Translations under genes and position numbers: made by a program
Shown here: positions 25,911-33,425 of the stretch, piece by piece
How positions within the stretch are numbered: position 1 is the first letter of the stretch
Layout of the letters: every line of letters begins with the position of its first letter
NCBI GenBank assembly: GCA_964618895.1
Contig: CAZUDO010000087.1
Location: forward strand, 1-39,076
Length of the DNA stretch: 39,076 nucleotides
Reading direction: 5' to 3'
Source of the DNA: CAZUDO01 sp964618895
GTDB taxonomy: Bacteria > Desulfobacterota > Binatia > DP-6
The notes under the pieces: generated by a model
What the model was told of the DNA's origin: nothing
Database searches by the model: none
Seen by the model: the letters and a program-made list of their open reading frames with translations, nothing else

Positions 25911-25920
25911 TTGCTAGGTT
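25893..25920 (+). promoter_or_regulatory. Predicted promoter of the atypical dehydrogenase gene
   Basis: TTGAGC (25893-25898), 16 bases, then TAGGTT (25915-25920), eight bases before the GTG at 25929. The -35 lies in the inner arm of the inverted repeat. The layout implies a leaderless message. Confidence 0.35.
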
Positions 25921-25928
25921 GCGCCACC

Positions 25929-27425
25929 GTGATCGACTGGGTGACCGAGCTGGGACGCTGCGCCGACGTGCTCGAGGCGCTGGCTGCCGACCACACGCGA
26001 CTGAGCCTCGTCGAGCCCGACCTGCGCCGCCGGCTGGTCACTGCCGCGGGGCAGGTCTCACGGCCCGACAAACGCGAGCGGCGACGCTTGGCGCGTGCCC
26101 TCTGGCGCCGGGAGCGCGACGACGTACGCCGGGCCGATGTCGAGGTATTGGAGCGCACGGGCATGCGCACGCTGCGCCGGGCCCCCGTGTATCCGACACC
26201 CCTCCCGGGGCCACCGGGCACGACTCCGGCCGACGCCGGGTCATCATCCGGATCGCCCGCCGCCGGCGCCGAGCTGCACGCGCCACGCAAGTGCTACGTG
26301 TGCAAGGCCCCGTTCCGGCAGGTGCATGTCTTCTACGATGCCATGTGCCCGCGCTGCGCCGACCTCAACTGGTCGAAGCGCCATCAGACCGCCGACCTGA
26401 CCGGACGGGTGGCGCTGGTGACCGGCGCGCGCGTCAAGATCGGGTACCAGGCGGCCATCAAGCTCCTGCGCGCGGGCGCGCGCGTGATCGCCACCACACG
26501 CTTCCCACGCGACGCCGCGCAGCGCTACGCCCGCGAGGCCGACTTCGCGGACTGGGCCGATCGGCTGGCGGTGTACGGGGTCGACCTGCGCCACACGCCG
26601 AGCGTCGAGACCTTCTGCCGCGACCTCGTCACGCACTACGATCGGCTCGACGTCATTCTCAACAATGCGTGCCAGACGGTCCGGCGCCCGGTCGGATTCT
26701 ACGACCATCTGATCGCCGCCGAGACCGATGCGCCAGCGTCGCTCCCGGCAGCAGCGCGCCGGTTGCTCGCCGGCCACGAGCGCCTGGGCGGCACGACCGC
26801 GCTCGCGCCGCAGCGCGTGCTCGTCGACTCGGCCCGCGCGAGCCAGGTGGCGCTCCTCGACGAAGACCGGCAGCGCGGGCACGACATCTTCCCGGCCGGC
26901 CAGCTCGATGTCGATCTGCAGCAGGTCGATCTCCGCGACCGTAACAGCTGGCGCTTGACCTTGGCGGACGTGTCGTCGATCGAGCTGCTGGAGGTGCACC
27001 TCGTCAACGCGGTGGCGCCGTTCGTGCTGAACGCCCGGTTGAAGCCGCTCATGCTCCGGGCCCCGACCTGCGATAAGCACATCGTCAACGTGTCGGCGAT
27101 GGAAGGGCAGTTCTACCGCGAGTTCAAGACCGACCGGCACCCGCACACCAACATGGCCAAGGCGGCGCTCAACATGATGACGCGCACCTCGGCGGCCGAC
27201 TACGTCAAGGACGGCATCCACATGAACAGCGTCGACACCGGCTGGGTCACCGACGAGGACGCGGCCCCGCTCGCCGACCGCAAGCGCGCCGAGCACGACT
27301 TCTCGCCGCCGCTCGACGTGGTGGACGGGGCGGCACGGATCGTCGACCCCATCTTCTCGGGGTTCCGCACCGGCGAGCACGTGTGGGGCCTGTTCCTGAA
27401 GGACTACAAGCCGGTGCCGTGGTGA
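25929..27425 (+). CDS. Atypical short-chain dehydrogenase with N-terminal zinc-ribbon-like motif
   Basis: About 498 residues, twice the normal length of the family. Residues 1-120 are helical, then Pro/Ser-rich. CYVC (C122, C125) and CPRC (C140, C143) form a likely zinc ribbon. A Rossmann domain follows from about 158, with a variant nucleotide motif TGARVKIG (165-172) and LNNAC in place of NNAG. The catalytic region has NVSAMEG with S389, but the Tyr of YxxxK is replaced: the sequence is TNMAK, with T407 and K411. It may use a different mechanism or bind NAD(P)H without classical catalysis. Substrate unknown. Starts at 25893 and 25902 are open, but the predicted promoter overlaps them, so the GTG at 25929 was chosen. 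Confidence 0.8.
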   Translation: MIDWVTELGRCADVLEALAADHTRLSLVEPDLRRRLVTAAGQVSRPDKRERRRLARALWRRERDDVRRADVEVLERTGMRTLRRAPVYPTPLPGPPGTTPADAGSSSGSPAAGAELHAPRKCYVCKAPFRQVHVFYDAMCPRCADLNWSKRHQTADLTGRVALVTGARVKIGYQAAIKLLRAGARVIATTRFPRDAAQRYAREADFADWADRLAVYGVDLRHTPSVETFCRDLVTHYDRLDVILNNACQTVRRPVGFYDHLIAAETDAPASLPAAARRLLAGHERLGGTTALAPQRVLVDSARASQVALLDEDRQRGHDIFPAGQLDVDLQQVDLRDRNSWRLTLADVSSIELLEVHLVNAVAPFVLNARLKPLMLRAPTCDKHIVNVSAMEGQFYREFKTDRHPHTNMAKAALNMMTRTSAADYVKDGIHMNSVDTGWVTDEDAAPLADRKRAEHDFSPPLDVVDGAARIVDPIFSGFRTGEHVWGLFLKDYKPVPW

Positions 27426-27441
27426 GGCGGACGGTGCCCGC

Positions 27442-27720
27442 TCAGTTGGCGCGGCCCTTGAATTCGACCGTGTCGTTCCGGACGACGCCGGCGCCGCCGT
27501 AGGTGGCCTCCCAGCAGCCGCCGTTCTCGGCGCGCAGCTGGACGCGGAGCGGCAGGGAGAGGGGCAGCGCGGGCAGGCTCAGATTCGGTCCCTTGGCGTG
27601 TGCCGCGATCTTTGCCTTGCCCGCGGCGCCGGCGGAGAGGACGAGCGTGTTCATGCCTTGCGGGGAGCGCTCGCGGTCACGGTACTTGATGCGCTCGGGC
27701 GTCAACGAGAAAATGCGCCC
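27442..27720 (-). pseudogene. C-terminal fragment of an exported repeat-domain protein
   Basis: On the minus strand the frame from about 27720 to the TGA at 27442 reads IKYRDRERSPQG, then VLSAGAAGKAKIAAHAKG, then LPLSLPLRVQLRAENGGCWEA and a short tail. From memory this resembles a C-terminal beta-domain (YKD...G...LKAG..GKA.I...GKG..L..P..PL.LPV.VQL....G.CW.A) common at the end of large exported proteins in this type of genome. Nothing upstream continues the protein, because the thioesterase gene begins at 27773. A short product from the ATG at 27654 (70 residues) is possible, but a truncated remnant is more likely. Confidence 0.5.
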
Positions 27721-27758
27721 GGATGGCAGCTCACCTGGTGTCGCCTGTGGCGGGCGGC

Positions 27759-27764
27759 TATACC
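27759..27764 (+). promoter_or_regulatory. -10-like element of the thioesterase gene
   Basis: TATACC lies eight bases before the ATG at 27773, in otherwise very GC-rich sequence. No convincing -35 is seen. It fits the start-proximal promoter layout seen elsewhere in the window. Confidence 0.3.
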
Positions 27765-27772
27765 CCGCCGGC

Positions 27773-28561
27773 ATGCCCGAAGCCCTGTTCGAGCCCGACG
27801 GGACGCGTTTCGTGCCGACCGCGCTCGCCCGCGGGCCATGGTCGCCGGACGCGCTCCATGGGGGCCCGGTGGCGGCGTTGCTCGCGCGCGCGGCGGCGGG
27901 CGTTGCGGCGGATGGGCCGATGCACCCGGCCCGCCTCACCATCGAACTGCTCCGCCCGGTGCCGCTGGCCCCGCTCGACGTGACCACGCGCGTCCTCCGT
28001 CCCGGGCGGAAGGTGCAACTGGTCGAGGCGTCGCTCCGCGCCGGGACGCAGGAGGTCGCGCGCGGGACGATGCTCCGTATCCGCGCCCGAGCGCTCGCGC
28101 TGCCGCCCGGTCTCGGCGATGCCCCGACCGTCCCCGGCCCGGCGGCGGCGGCGCTCCTCCGGCCCGGCTGGGGCGGCGACGAGGTCGCCTTCCACTCGCA
28201 CGCCACCGAGCATCGGGCGGTGCGCGGCTCCTGGACCGAGCCGGGACCGATCACCGACTGGATCCGCCTGCGCTACCCGGTGGTCGCCGGCGAGCCCCCG
28301 TCACCGCTCGAGCGCGTGGCGGCGGTGGCCGACTTCGGCAACGGCGTCAGCTGGGTGCTGCCCTTCCACGAGTGGATGTTCATCAACCCCGACCTGACCA
28401 TCTCCCTCCACCGGCTCCCGGTCGGCGAGTGGGTGTGTCTCGACGCGGTCACCCTGCCCGGGCCGGATGGTGTCGGTCTGGCCGAGAGCGCGCTGCACGA
28501 CGAGAGCGGGCGGATCGGGCGGGCGATCCAGAGTCTGCTCATCGAGCGTCGAGAGCACTGA
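27773..28561 (+). CDS. Acyl-CoA thioesterase-like protein (double hotdog)
   Basis: The 262-residue protein fits the TesB-like/4HBT_3 thioesterase group. An N-terminal hotdog contains WSPDALHGGPVAALLARA and RLTIELLRPVPLAPLDV. A second half contains LERVAAVADFGNGVSWVL, FINPDLTISLHRLPVGEWV and a final GLAESALHDESGRIGRAIQSLL, the standard ending of this family. Expected role is hydrolysis of acyl-CoA thioesters in the cytoplasm; chain preference cannot be read. The ATG at 27773 begins the family-like sequence; a longer frame starting at 27503 overlaps the opposing gene fragment. Its last 23 bases overlap the 3' end of the convergent DUF2961 gene. Confidence 0.87.
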   Translation: MPEALFEPDGTRFVPTALARGPWSPDALHGGPVAALLARAAAGVAADGPMHPARLTIELLRPVPLAPLDVTTRVLRPGRKVQLVEASLRAGTQEVARGTMLRIRARALALPPGLGDAPTVPGPAAAALLRPGWGGDEVAFHSHATEHRAVRGSWTEPGPITDWIRLRYPVVAGEPPSPLERVAAVADFGNGVSWVLPFHEWMFINPDLTISLHRLPVGEWVCLDAVTLPGPDGVGLAESALHDESGRIGRAIQSLLIERREH

Positions 28562-31145
28562 CGTCGCGGCGGCTGAACGCCACGTACTCGAACGCCGTCC
28601 ACTGCGCGGGTGAGTCGCGGGCGTCGATCTCCATCCGCAGGAGGGTCTGCCCGGCGGTGAGGGCGGCCGGCACCTCGAAGTCGAGGTCGGCCCAGCGCAG
28701 GAAGGGGTTGACCTCCGTCGAACGCCAGACCCCGGCGAAGGCGCCGTTCACCAGGACACGTGCCGCCTGCCGGCCGCCGCCGAGATCCGCCAGGCGGCGC
28801 AGGCGGACGCCGTGGTTCGACGGATCGACCGCGACCCGGAAGCGGGTCGTGCGCGCGGTCATCCCTGTCGCCGCGACCGACACGTCGCTGGCGTCGCCGC
28901 GGAAGGCCGACGTGAGTGCCACGTCCGCCCGGTCGTCGACCGCCAGGCCGTGCGCCGCCTCCGAGGTCGCATCGCCGATCGCGAGGCGGTCGGTCTCGAC
29001 CAGCGCCGCTCCCGACTGCACGTAGTGGAAGACGAGGCTCGAGAAGTCGGCCGGCACGTCGTTCACGGGCCCGTGTTCGATGGCGAGCCGGATGCCCGTC
29101 TCGTACGGGATGGCGTCGCCGAGCAGCAGCCGGTAGACGCTGCGCAGGTTCGAGCCCGGACGGCGGGGGGTCGTGGCCGGGACCTGCACCGGGTTGCCGT
29201 GCGTCGGCAGGGCGAACGCGCCGTTGATGAAGTAGAAGCCGCCGCCGAAGAAGTCCTCCAGACCCGTGCCGTGCCACTGCGGCCAGCGGCTGCCGTCGAC
29301 GGCGATGCGCTCGTCGCCCTCCAGGTGGGCGCCGTCGACGCCCGGCAGGTTCGGCAGCTGGCACTGACCGGCGGCACCGCAGCCGACCGTCATCACGACC
29401 CCGACGACGTGTCCTGCACCGGTCCGCTCGAGCAGGAGGTAGTCGCGTCCGTCGGCTGCCAGGTGTGCCTCGCCGGGCGTAGCGTGGAAGTGGGTGGGCG
29501 GGCCGGGGGGGAACGTGTCCACGGTACCGACACGTAGCGACCAGCCGTCGAACGGCGCGGGGCCGTCGTTCTGCACCTCGAGCCGGGCACCGGCGCGGAA
29601 CGGCATCGGGAAGTAGCAGTAGAACCGCTCACCGTCGCGACCGAAGGCGACGCTCCGCGCGCCGGCGCCGAGCGACGCGCCGAAGAAATCGTCCAGCGGC
29701 GCGTCGACCTGCGGCGCGGCGGTGTCGTCGAAGGTGGCGCGCAGGCGCAACCCCGTGGGCAGGTCCGCACCGGACGGTCCGAGCAGTTCCAGGCGGACGA
29801 TCGTGCCGCCGCCCGTCCGCGACCACGCCACCTGCGTGCTGCCGGGCGCGATCGAGAGCGCCGTCTCGTCGACGCTGGCCGGCGTGACGGTCGTCGCCGG
29901 GTCGCCGGCCCGTGCGAGCAACGCCGCCACGGCGGAGAGGTCGGTATCAGGGTCGAAGCTCGCCGGCACCTGGTCGGGTGGAAGTCGCGCGAAGGTGATC
30001 TGCAGCCAGTTGGGGACGGTCGAGGTCGTGATGCGGAGCCGGCGGGCGAACGCGATCGGGACGGCGGAATAGAAGCCGCCACTCGAGGCGGTCCGATCGC
30101 CCGCCAGCGGTGCCAGGAAGGGAGCGGTCGCGCCGGCAAAGAGCTGCGCGCGGTCGAGCCGCAGGCGGGGCACGCTGTCGTCGTCCAGCTCGAAGGCCAC
30201 GTCGCCGGCGAGCCCGCCGGCGAGCAGCGCGTCGAGCCCGGTCATCCAGATGCGCCAGACGACGCCCGGGCCGACTTCGTCGAAGACGACGTACCGGTCG
30301 CCGTCGCGATAGAGGTAGGAGAAGTCGAGCTGCACGACCGGGAGCCCGAGGGTTGCCAGCAACGGCGCCGTGTCCGGGCCGATGCCGAGGTCGGCGTTGC
30401 CCCCGGTCCGATCGTAGCTCGACACCTGCGCCAGGCGCGTCGCGCCCGGGCGCGGCGTCGGTAGACGCCAGAGATCGACCAACGCGTCGGCGGTCGCGGG
30501 GGCGCACGCGGCCGCCGCCGGGAGCGCCTGGCTGAGCGCGCATGCCGTCTGCGCCCGTGTGCGGGCGAGCACACCGGCCACGGCGGGATCCGCCAGCCCC
30601 GCCGATGTGCAGCGCCGTCCGGCGGCACGGCGGGCCTTGGCTTCGGCGGTTGCGATCCGCGCCGCCGTGCGGGCCGTGCGGCATGCGTCGCCGGCGAGCG
30701 TGCAGGTGGCGGTCGCGGCGAGCGTCCGCACTGCGAGGCGCGTCGAGGCCGCGGCGAGCGCCGCCAGGCAGGCGCGGGGTTCCGTACCGCCGAGCGTGTC
30801 GGCGCTGCCCGCGACCAGCGCGGCCGCCGTGCCGAGGCAGGTGGCCGCGAGCCGAGCCGCCAGCACGTCGGGGCCGAACGGCGGTGGGTAGTGCGCGGCG
30901 CAGATGGCGGTCTCCGGGCAGCGCGCGATGACCTTCCGGCGCAGCTGCGCCCCTGCACGGGACGCGGCGCCGTCCGCCGCGCACGGCGCGCCACGTCGCC
31001 GCGTGCAGGTGCGCAGGGCATCCGCCGCGCGTCCGAGGCAGCCGACGAGGGCTTTCGCTACCGTCGTCGGGCAGTCGCGCGCGGCGCCGTCGGCGGACCC
31101 GTGCACGACCAGCGCGATCGTCACCATCAGCGCCCAGGGACGCAT
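28539..31145 (-). CDS. Exported DUF2961 (GH172-type) glycoside hydrolase-like protein
   Basis: The 868-residue exported protein has a signal peptide (about 1-22) and AGGTG before the ATG. Residues 23-215 are an Ala-rich helical region with regularly spaced cysteines that I do not recognise. The rest is DUF2961: SSYDRTGGNADLG near 245, YLYRDGDRYVVFDEVGPGV, WRIWMTG, FFYSAVPI-like strands, CYFPMPFR, and the conserved HGTGLEDFFGGGFYF in the last third. DUF2961 defines GH172, whose studied members act on D-fructofuranosides or D-arabinofuranosides, including mycobacterial D-arabinan. The divergent exported DUF4185 gene 576 bases away belongs to a family (GH183) with endo-D-arabinanase activity, which favours an arabinan substrate. 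That is inference. Confidence 0.85.
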   Translation of the reverse strand: MRPWALMVTIALVVHGSADGAARDCPTTVAKALVGCLGRAADALRTCTRRRGAPCAADGAASRAGAQLRRKVIARCPETAICAAHYPPPFGPDVLAARLAATCLGTAAALVAGSADTLGGTEPRACLAALAAASTRLAVRTLAATATCTLAGDACRTARTAARIATAEAKARRAAGRRCTSAGLADPAVAGVLARTRAQTACALSQALPAAAACAPATADALVDLWRLPTPRPGATRLAQVSSYDRTGGNADLGIGPDTAPLLATLGLPVVQLDFSYLYRDGDRYVVFDEVGPGVVWRIWMTGLDALLAGGLAGDVAFELDDDSVPRLRLDRAQLFAGATAPFLAPLAGDRTASSGGFYSAVPIAFARRLRITTSTVPNWLQITFARLPPDQVPASFDPDTDLSAVAALLARAGDPATTVTPASVDETALSIAPGSTQVAWSRTGGGTIVRLELLGPSGADLPTGLRLRATFDDTAAPQVDAPLDDFFGASLGAGARSVAFGRDGERFYCYFPMPFRAGARLEVQNDGPAPFDGWSLRVGTVDTFPPGPPTHFHATPGEAHLAADGRDYLLLERTGAGHVVGVVMTVGCGAAGQCQLPNLPGVDGAHLEGDERIAVDGSRWPQWHGTGLEDFFGGGFYFINGAFALPTHGNPVQVPATTPRRPGSNLRSVYRLLLGDAIPYETGIRLAIEHGPVNDVPADFSSLVFHYVQSGAALVETDRLAIGDATSEAAHGLAVDDRADVALTSAFRGDASDVSVAATGMTARTTRFRVAVDPSNHGVRLRRLADLGGGRQAARVLVNGAFAGVWRSTEVNPFLRWADLDFEVPAALTAGQTLLRMEIDARDSPAQWTAFEYVAFSRRDVSALDAR

Positions 31146-31153
31146 GGCGCCAC

Positions 31154-31182
31154 CTCGCGCACAGGGTGCCCGGACGTGTCAA
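31154..31182 (-). promoter_or_regulatory. Possible promoter of the DUF2961 gene
   Basis: A perfect minus-strand TTGACA (31177-31182) sits exactly where a -35 would lie for a start-proximal promoter: 17 bases plus a hexamer plus eight bases before the ATG. The hexamer at the -10 position, CGCGAG, is a poor match, so this is weak. Confidence 0.25.
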
Positions 31183-31314
31183 CGCGAGACCGTGGCGCAA
31201 CGCCTCGTTTCCGGTGTTGCGACTACGACCCCGGTTGCGCTCGATGCGACCGGCGCGATCGACGGCACGTCCGTTGCTACCCGGACGTCGTATGGCCATG
31301 CTATCGTTCCGTCG

Positions 31315-31701
31315 ATGTCGCAGCCGAAACGACGGGCTACCTACGAGGATCTGATGCAGGTTCCCGACACCAAGGTGGCGGAGATCGTCGACGGCGAGCT
31401 GATCGTCAGCCCACGCCCGGCGTCGCCGCATGCGCATGCCGCCACGCTCTTGGGAGGCGAGGTGATCTCCCCCGCGACCGGCCGCATCGACCGCAGTCGG
31501 AAGATGCACATCTACGCGCGCGAGGGCGTCGACGGCCTCTGGTTCGTCGATCCCCTGGCGCGCACGCTCGAGATATATCGGCTCGACGTCGGGCGCTGGA
31601 TCGTCGCCAGCACCCACGGCGGCGACGACGTCGTCCGCGCTGAACCGTTCGCCGCGGTCGAGCTCGCGCTCGAGCGTTGGTGGTTGCCGGGAGCGGCCTG
31701 A
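31315..31701 (+). CDS. Uma2-family nuclease-like protein, internally deleted
   Basis: The 128-residue frame starts like a Uma2/DUF820 protein (ATYEDLMQVPDTKVAEIVDGEL, then SPRPASPHAHAA) and ends like one (SPATGRIDRSRKMHIYAREG, LWFVDPLARTLEIYRL, then GDDVVRAEPFAAVEL). Family members are about 190 residues. The central 60-70 residues, with the PD-(D/E)xK acidic residues and the VPDLAGW and DWVCEVLSP strands, are missing. Residues LLGGE (46-49) run directly into VISP. The loss is in frame and removes the nuclease site. A short shared sequence at the join (GCGAGGTG-like) may have mediated the deletion. It lies between the divergent DUF2961 and DUF4185 genes. Confidence 0.65.
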   Translation: MSQPKRRATYEDLMQVPDTKVAEIVDGELIVSPRPASPHAHAATLLGGEVISPATGRIDRSRKMHIYAREGVDGLWFVDPLARTLEIYRLDVGRWIVASTHGGDDVVRAEPFAAVELALERWWLPGAA

Positions 31702-31721
31702 TCCCGGCGCGGGTTCTCGGC

Positions 31722-33425
31722 ATGCGTGCTCCGATCGGTCGTCCGCTCCTCCTCCTGTGGGGCGTCCTAGTGGCCCGTGCAGGCGCGCAGACCGCCCTGC
31801 CGCCGGAGATCCTCGGCAGACTGGTCGGTCCGGGCGCCGCGCCATCCCCCTCCGGGCTGCAGCTCTACGGGACGGATCTCGGGTGGACGTTCGAGCACCA
31901 GGGCCAGCTCGTCATGTTGTTCGGTGACACCTGGGCGACGGCGCGATCGCTGTGCGAGGGCGAGCCCCGTAACGACGACACGGTCGCCACGCTGCCGCTC
32001 GCACATCCCCCCGGTGTCCCGCCGCTCACTTTCGTCACACGCCCCGAGGCCCCCGAGCAGTTCGCACCCATCGCGGTTCTCCGCGGCGCCGAATCGCTGC
32101 CCATGGCCTACGGCCAGGTGCCGCTCGCGGGGTTCAGCGACGGCACCCGCGCGCTCGCCCTGCTGGGCCGTGGCCAGATCGTACGCTGTACGCGCCGGTC
32201 GCCACGCAGCGCCCCGGCGTGCGCGCGACGGGAAGGCCTCACCTGCACGCAGGAGGTGGGCGAGTGTCTGCCGTCGGTGCTCGAGATTCCGGTGCTCTGC
32301 GACCGCGCGACCGGTGCGGGCTGCCTGCCCGGCACGACCTGTCAGCCGAGCCCGACCGGCGTCTGCGTCGATCCGACCAGTTCCCAGAACGACGGCTCGC
32401 GGGCCAGCCTGCGTTTCGCGGTGGCGCACGACCAGGAGATCGCGATCCAGGATCCGGCGGAGGCGTCGCGCTTCCGTTCGGTCGCCCGGCTCGCGACCAA
32501 CAAGTTCATCAACGCCACCGCACGCACGGTCCGGTGCTTCACGGGACGGCGGTGCGGCAGCGACTACGGGTCGGGGCACGGCGCGGTGCTGGTCTGGGGG
32601 CGGCCGCTGTTCACCGGCGAGCAGGGCCGCCAGGCGCAGCTCTATCTGATGGCGCACCGGTTGCCACTCCGTCCCGGCAGGCGAGGACGCCTGCGCCCGC
32701 GCTACTACGCCGGCGTCGATCCGAGTGGGGAGCCGCGCTGGACGCGCCGGCAGTCGGAGGCCGCGCCGCTCGCGCTCGACGGCGTCGTCGGTGGCAGCCC
32801 GCATGAGGAGCACCCGATCGTCGCGCAGATGGCCGTCAGCTGGATCGGCGCGCCCGTGAACAAGTGGGTGATGCTGTACGGTGGCGACCTGGCCGACTAC
32901 CTGCTCGCCGATGCCGCCAACGCGCGGCCCGGACCCGCCCCCGGCGCGATCCGCATCCGCTTCGCGGATCATCCCTGGGGACCGTGGACGCCGCCGGCAC
33001 CGCACTTGCGGCCGGGTGGCCCGTCGGTGGTGGGTGAACCGTACGGGCCGGGCGGCGTGCTGTTCCACACGCAGTGCGTGGACGCCGGCCCGGCGGTGTG
33101 CGCCCGAACCGATCCGACGCGGCCGCCGGACTTCTTCCTGCCTGGCTGCCCGTCCTTCGGGGCACTGTTCGACGTCGGACGTTTCTATGGTCCCAACGTC
33201 ATCGATGCCTACACGCAGGTCATCGGCACGAGCGCCGCGGACATCCTCTGGAACGTGTCGACGTGGAATCCCTACGGGGTCGTGGTGGTGCGGAGCCGCA
33301 TCACCCCCGGTCCTGCGGCGCCGCCCGCGTGCACAACCGACGGGGCCGCGCGCGGGCAGCGCCGCCCGCCGTTCCGGTGGTGCACCGCACGCCGCCGGGA
33401 GGGAAGCGATGCTCAGCGGCGGTAG
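31722..33425 (+). CDS. Exported DUF4185 (GH183-type) protein
   Basis: The 567-residue exported protein has a signal peptide (about 1-23, ending AGAQ) and a DUF4185 propeller. The first blades contain YGTDLGWTFEHQGQLVMLFGDTW, the family hallmark with its paired Asp residues; later blades have RFAVAHDQEIAIQDP, YGSGHGAVLVWGRPLF, WVMLYGGDLADYL, FADHPWGPWTPP and FYGPNVIDAYTQ. A cysteine-rich insert (about 175-225) interrupts it. DUF4185 includes the GH183 endo-D-arabinanases, and another GH family implicated in D-arabinan breakdown lies nearby on the opposite strand. Activity here is inferred. The ATG at 31722 was chosen because it gives a clean signal peptide. The 3' end overlaps the convergent monooxygenase gene by 13 bases. 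Confidence 0.82.
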   Translation: MRAPIGRPLLLLWGVLVARAGAQTALPPEILGRLVGPGAAPSPSGLQLYGTDLGWTFEHQGQLVMLFGDTWATARSLCEGEPRNDDTVATLPLAHPPGVPPLTFVTRPEAPEQFAPIAVLRGAESLPMAYGQVPLAGFSDGTRALALLGRGQIVRCTRRSPRSAPACARREGLTCTQEVGECLPSVLEIPVLCDRATGAGCLPGTTCQPSPTGVCVDPTSSQNDGSRASLRFAVAHDQEIAIQDPAEASRFRSVARLATNKFINATARTVRCFTGRRCGSDYGSGHGAVLVWGRPLFTGEQGRQAQLYLMAHRLPLRPGRRGRLRPRYYAGVDPSGEPRWTRRQSEAAPLALDGVVGGSPHEEHPIVAQMAVSWIGAPVNKWVMLYGGDLADYLLADAANARPGPAPGAIRIRFADHPWGPWTPPAPHLRPGGPSVVGEPYGPGGVLFHTQCVDAGPAVCARTDPTRPPDFFLPGCPSFGALFDVGRFYGPNVIDAYTQVIGTSAADILWNVSTWNPYGVVVVRSRITPGPAAPPACTTDGAARGQRRPPFRWCTARRREGSDAQRR

